Positions 61,622-64,000 of a stretch of DNA of 64,000 bases are shown one piece after another. The notes below the pieces were generated by a model. It did no database searches. It was not told where the DNA came from and was given only the letters and a program-made list of their open reading frames with translations. Position numbers and translations under genes: made by a program. The stretch lies in NCBI RefSeq assembly GCF_020886055.1, contig NZ_AP025184.1, positions 1 through 64,000 of the forward strand, read 5' to 3'. Each line of letters begins with the position of its first letter. The first letter of the stretch is position 1. This stretch comes from Flavobacterium ammoniigenes (GTDB taxonomy: Bacteria; Bacteroidota; Bacteroidia; Flavobacteriales; Flavobacteriaceae).

Positions 61622-62908
61622 TTAAAATGTTTTAGACACTTTGTCAATTGCCTGAATGGTAACATCCAAATCTTCATAAGTCAACGCATCCGTAATAAAC
61701 CAGGTTTCGTAGGCTGATGGCGCAATATAAATTCCTTCTTGCAATAAGCCGTGAAAGAATTTCTTGAAAGTAGCATTATCGCCTTTGGCAGCCGATTGAA
61801 AATCAACCACCGGATCGGCGTCAAAATGAACCGAAATCATAGAACCTACTCTATTAATTGTAAATACTACATTGTTGGCTTTTAAAACACGGTCAATTCC
61901 TGCTGCTAAATAAGCTGTTTTTTCTTCCAATCGCTGAAAAATAGCAGCATCATTATTCAAGGCTTGTAACATAGCCAAACCAGCAGCCATAGCCAATGGA
62001 TTTCCTGATAAAGTTCCCGCTTGGTATACTGGTCCAAGTGGAGCCAAATGATTCATAATTTCTGATCGAGCTGCAAAAGCACCAACAGGCAAACCACCTC
62101 CAATTACTTTTCCAAAACAAACAATATCCGCTTGAATGCCATATAATTCTTGTACACCGCCTTTGGCTAAACGGAAACCCGTCATCACCTCGTCAAAAAT
62201 TAACAAGATTCCATTATCTGAACACAATTGGCGCAAGCCTTCTAAAAATCCGTTTTGAGGCGGAATACAACCCATATTTCCTGCAACAGGTTCTACAATA
62301 ATCGCGGCAATTTCATTTTTATTGGCTGCAATTAAGGTCTCCACATTATCCAAATCATTGTAACGGGCTAACAAAGTATCTTTAGCGGTTCCTTCTGTTA
62401 CACCAGGACTGTTAGGTGAACCAAAAGTAATGGCTCCACTCCCCGCTTGAATCAAAAACGAATCGGAATGTCCGTGGTAGCATCCTGCAAATTTGATGAT
62501 TTTGTCTCTTTTAGTATAACCACGCGCTAATCGAATGGCGCTCATACAGGCCTCAGTCCCTGAATTCACAAAACGGATTTTATCAATATTCGGCACCATC
62601 GAAACCGCTAAAGCCGCAATTTGCGTTTCTAATTCGGTGGGCATTCCAAAAGAAGTTCCCAATTGCGCTTTCGCCACCACCGCATCCACCACTGGTGCAT
62701 AGGCATGGCCTAAAACCATCGGTCCCCAAGAGTTGATGTAATCAATTAAACGGTTACCGTCTTCATCATACAAATAAGCGCCTTTCGCACTTTTGACAAA
62801 AATAGGAGTTCCTCCAACCGCTTTAAATGCTCTAACTGGTGAATTCACACCTCCTGGAATTACTTTTTCAGCTTCAGCAAAGAGCTGACTACTTCTTTGG
62901 TATATCAT
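61622..62908 (-). CDS. hemL: Glutamate-1-semialdehyde 2,1-aminomutase
   Basis: HemL makes 5-aminolevulinate from glutamate-1-semialdehyde in the C5 heme pathway. The 428-residue protein has the PLP lysine Lys267 in [17 protein letters not shown] and the family features [21 protein letters not shown] and [10 protein letters not shown]. Length is normal. It is 19 nt after the glucosaminidase gene on the same strand. Heme supply would also serve the nearby di-heme peroxidase, but no regulatory link is visible. Confidence 0.97.
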   Translation of the reverse strand: MIYQRSSQLFAEAEKVIPGGVNSPVRAFKAVGGTPIFVKSAKGAYLYDEDGNRLIDYINSWGPMVLGHAYAPVVDAVVAKAQLGTSFGMPTELETQIAALAVSMVPNIDKIRFVNSGTEACMSAIRLARGYTKRDKIIKFAGCYHGHSDSFLIQAGSGAITFGSPNSPGVTEGTAKDTLLARYNDLDNVETLIAANKNEIAAIIVEPVAGNMGCIPPQNGFLEGLRQLCSDNGILLIFDEVMTGFRLAKGGVQELYGIQADIVCFGKVIGGGLPVGAFAARSEIMNHLAPLGPVYQAGTLSGNPLAMAAGLAMLQALNNDAAIFQRLEEKTAYLAAGIDRVLKANNVVFTINRVGSMISVHFDADPVVDFQSAAKGDNATFKKFFHGLLQEGIYIAPSAYETWFITDALTYEDLDVTIQAIDKVSKTF

Positions 62909-62927
62909 TGTTATTGTGTTTTTACTG

Positions 62928-63731
62928 TTACTTTAAGCGAAGTTTTTGCCCCACATAAAGTGCATTATCCAACATATTATTTTTTTGTTTGATGTCTTCT
63001 AAACTCAAATTGAATTTTTTGGCAATTGAAAATAGTGTGTCTCCTTTTTGCACTTCGTATTCGCCTAGAGTTGAACTATCCGCGATGGCTGTTGCTTCCA
63101 TTTTCTTTTTGTTCAATGTAAATTTCTTGTCTAAAACCTGGCTGTCGTATTGGTACAACTCATAACGCTCTATGTACGAAATTAATTTTTCTGGGTAATT
63201 AGGATCCGTAGCGTAACCCGCTAATCGCAATCCTTTTGCCCAAGCTTCGTAATCGTCTTTGGGCAATTCGAACAAGCTCGCATAACGGTTTCTTCCTGTT
63301 AAAAAAGTCGCATGATCTTTAAAGGATTCTGCTGGATCATTGTATTTTCTAAAACATTCTTGTGCCGCATCATCATCTTTCAAAACTGTTTCTCCAGTCC
63401 AATCGTTATGACATTTAATACCAAAATGATTATTGGCAGTAGCTGCTAAAGACCCTTTTCCTGCACCCGATTCTAAAATTCCTTGTGCCAAAATAATACT
63501 AGCCGGAATACCGTAATTTTTCATATTACTCATCGCTACGTCTTTGTAATTAGCAATATAATCATTCACTGTTCCATTGACAGCTATTGATTTTGTAGGC
63601 GTCGAACTTGTATTTCTTTTGTATTTACTGGAATTATATCTACTGTCTTTTTGAGTCACAATCACCGATTTCTTGGCGTGACATCCAACTAGCAGTAACA
63701 ACACAAAAACGACTAGACTCTTTTTAATCAT
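62928..63731 (-). CDS. Glucosaminidase-LysM lipoprotein
   Basis: This is a peptidoglycan hydrolase of 267 residues. A lipobox (LLLVGCHAK, Cys17) is followed by a glucosaminidase domain of the FlgJ type (residues about 55-190). It has [21 protein letters not shown] with catalytic Glu87 and [14 protein letters not shown]-terminal LysM domain ([20 protein letters not shown] ... [10 protein letters not shown]) completes it. It should be anchored in a membrane and trim septal or lateral peptidoglycan. Its ATG overlaps the end of the upstream gene by 8 bp, indicating translational coupling. Confidence 0.93.
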   Translation of the reverse strand: MIKKSLVVFVLLLLVGCHAKKSVIVTQKDSRYNSSKYKRNTSSTPTKSIAVNGTVNDYIANYKDVAMSNMKNYGIPASIILAQGILESGAGKGSLAATANNHFGIKCHNDWTGETVLKDDDAAQECFRKYNDPAESFKDHATFLTGRNRYASLFELPKDDYEAWAKGLRLAGYATDPNYPEKLISYIERYELYQYDSQVLDKKFTLNKKKMEATAIADSSTLGEYEVQKGDTLFSIAKKFNLSLEDIKQKNNMLDNALYVGQKLRLK

Positions 63732-64000
63732 GTGTATGAAGTATTGGTAAACCTTTATTTTTTAGTTTTAAATTCATGCCTTGAATACCTTGCAATCCAC
63801 CAGTATGAATTAATAAAATTTTGGCGTTTTCAGGAAAGTAATTTTTTGCAATCAAATCTACTATTCCAAAAACCATTTTTCCAGTATAAACTGGATCTAA
63901 CGGAATTTGGGTTTGATCATAAAATTGATTGATCCAATCAATTAAATCATTAGTTACTTTTCCATAACCTCCAAAATGATAATCGGTAATTAACTTCCAA
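63724..64000 (-). CDS. D-cysteine desulfhydrase / ACC-deaminase-like PLP enzyme, 3' part only
   Basis: Only the last 91 codons lie in the window; the gene continues beyond 64000. Reading the minus strand from 63999 gives FGGYGKVTNDLIDWINQFYD, then IPLDPVYTGKMVFGIVDLI and ILLIHTGGLQGIQG. DPVYTGKM followed by the glycine-rich HTGGLQG loop is typical of the PLP-dependent ACC deaminase/D-cysteine desulfhydrase family. The N-terminal PLP-lysine region is not available, so which of the two activities applies is undecided. Its stop overlaps the glucosaminidase start. Confidence 0.8.
   Translation of the reverse strand, partial: WKLITDYHFGGYGKVTNDLIDWINQFYDQTQIPLDPVYTGKMVFGIVDLIAKNYFPENAKILLIHTGGLQGIQGMNLKLKNKGLPILHTHD

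Overview
The window looks like a chromosomal segment of a Flavobacterium-type member of the Bacteroidota. The DNA is AT-rich. Promoter-like sites match the Bacteroidota consensus TTG-N(17-23)-TAnnTTTG, and Shine-Dalgarno sequences are nearly absent. Family-typical genes are present: SusC/SusD, Porin_10, DUF2851, DUF3467, a two-subunit methylmalonyl-CoA mutase, and LysM-rich cell-wall enzymes. I see no prophage, insertion sequence or CRISPR array. Most of the window is core genome.

Layout. 1-8.5 kb (+): dnaA, a low-molecular-weight phosphatase, an RsmI-like methyltransferase, a 2,4-dienoyl-CoA-reductase-like SDR, udk, an FtsB/DivIC protein, mutA and mutB. 8.5-23 kb: wall enzymes (a lysozyme-fold protein, MltG, LysM-NlpC/P60), dapF, a DegP/HtrA protease, an Lrp regulator divergent from alanine dehydrogenase, an amino-acid permease, acnB and a SurA-like chaperone. 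23-27 kb: prfC, a histidine-decarboxylase-like PLP enzyme divergent from a second Lrp regulator, and DUF3467. 27-40.5 kb (-): the transcription/translation super-operon, read as tRNA-Thr(TGT), tRNA-Tyr, tRNA-Thr(GGT), tuf, tRNA-Trp, secE, nusG, rplK, rplA, rplJ, rplL, rpoB, rpoC. 40.5-42 kb (-): rpsU, xerC, hpf. 42-47.5 kb: an acyl-CoA dehydrogenase, a helix-hairpin-helix protein, a CAT-type permease, PspC and DUF2851 proteins. 47.5-54 kb (-): a Porin_10 protein and a SusC/SusD pair with no linked glycoside hydrolase. 54-57.6 kb: rnhB, lipB, lysS. 57.6-61 kb (-): a probable copper-related operon encoding a small Cys-rich membrane protein, an MbnP-like lipoprotein, an MbnH/MauG-like di-heme peroxidase lipoprotein and an outer-membrane barrel with a Cys cluster. 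61-64 kb: a Spy/CpxP-like protein, hemL, a glucosaminidase-LysM lipoprotein and the 3' end of a D-cysteine desulfhydrase/ACC-deaminase-like gene.

Most worth following up. (i) The MbnP/MbnH-type operon at 57.6-61.0 kb. (ii) Two 67-nt copies of a structured element, with near-identical flanks and a covarying hairpin, each lying between divergent promoters (23174-23240 and 55698-55764). (iii) The lone strong Shine-Dalgarno in front of rpsU. (iv) Transcription-control architecture in the ribosomal/RNA-polymerase cluster: a promoter abutting the hpf terminator, large hairpins between rplL, rpoB and rpoC, and a tRNA-Gly-shaped gap in an otherwise E. coli-like tRNA-tuf order. (v) A 28-bp perfect palindrome before the dienoyl-CoA-reductase-like gene.

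All calls come from reading the sequence and recalling family features. No database search was run.
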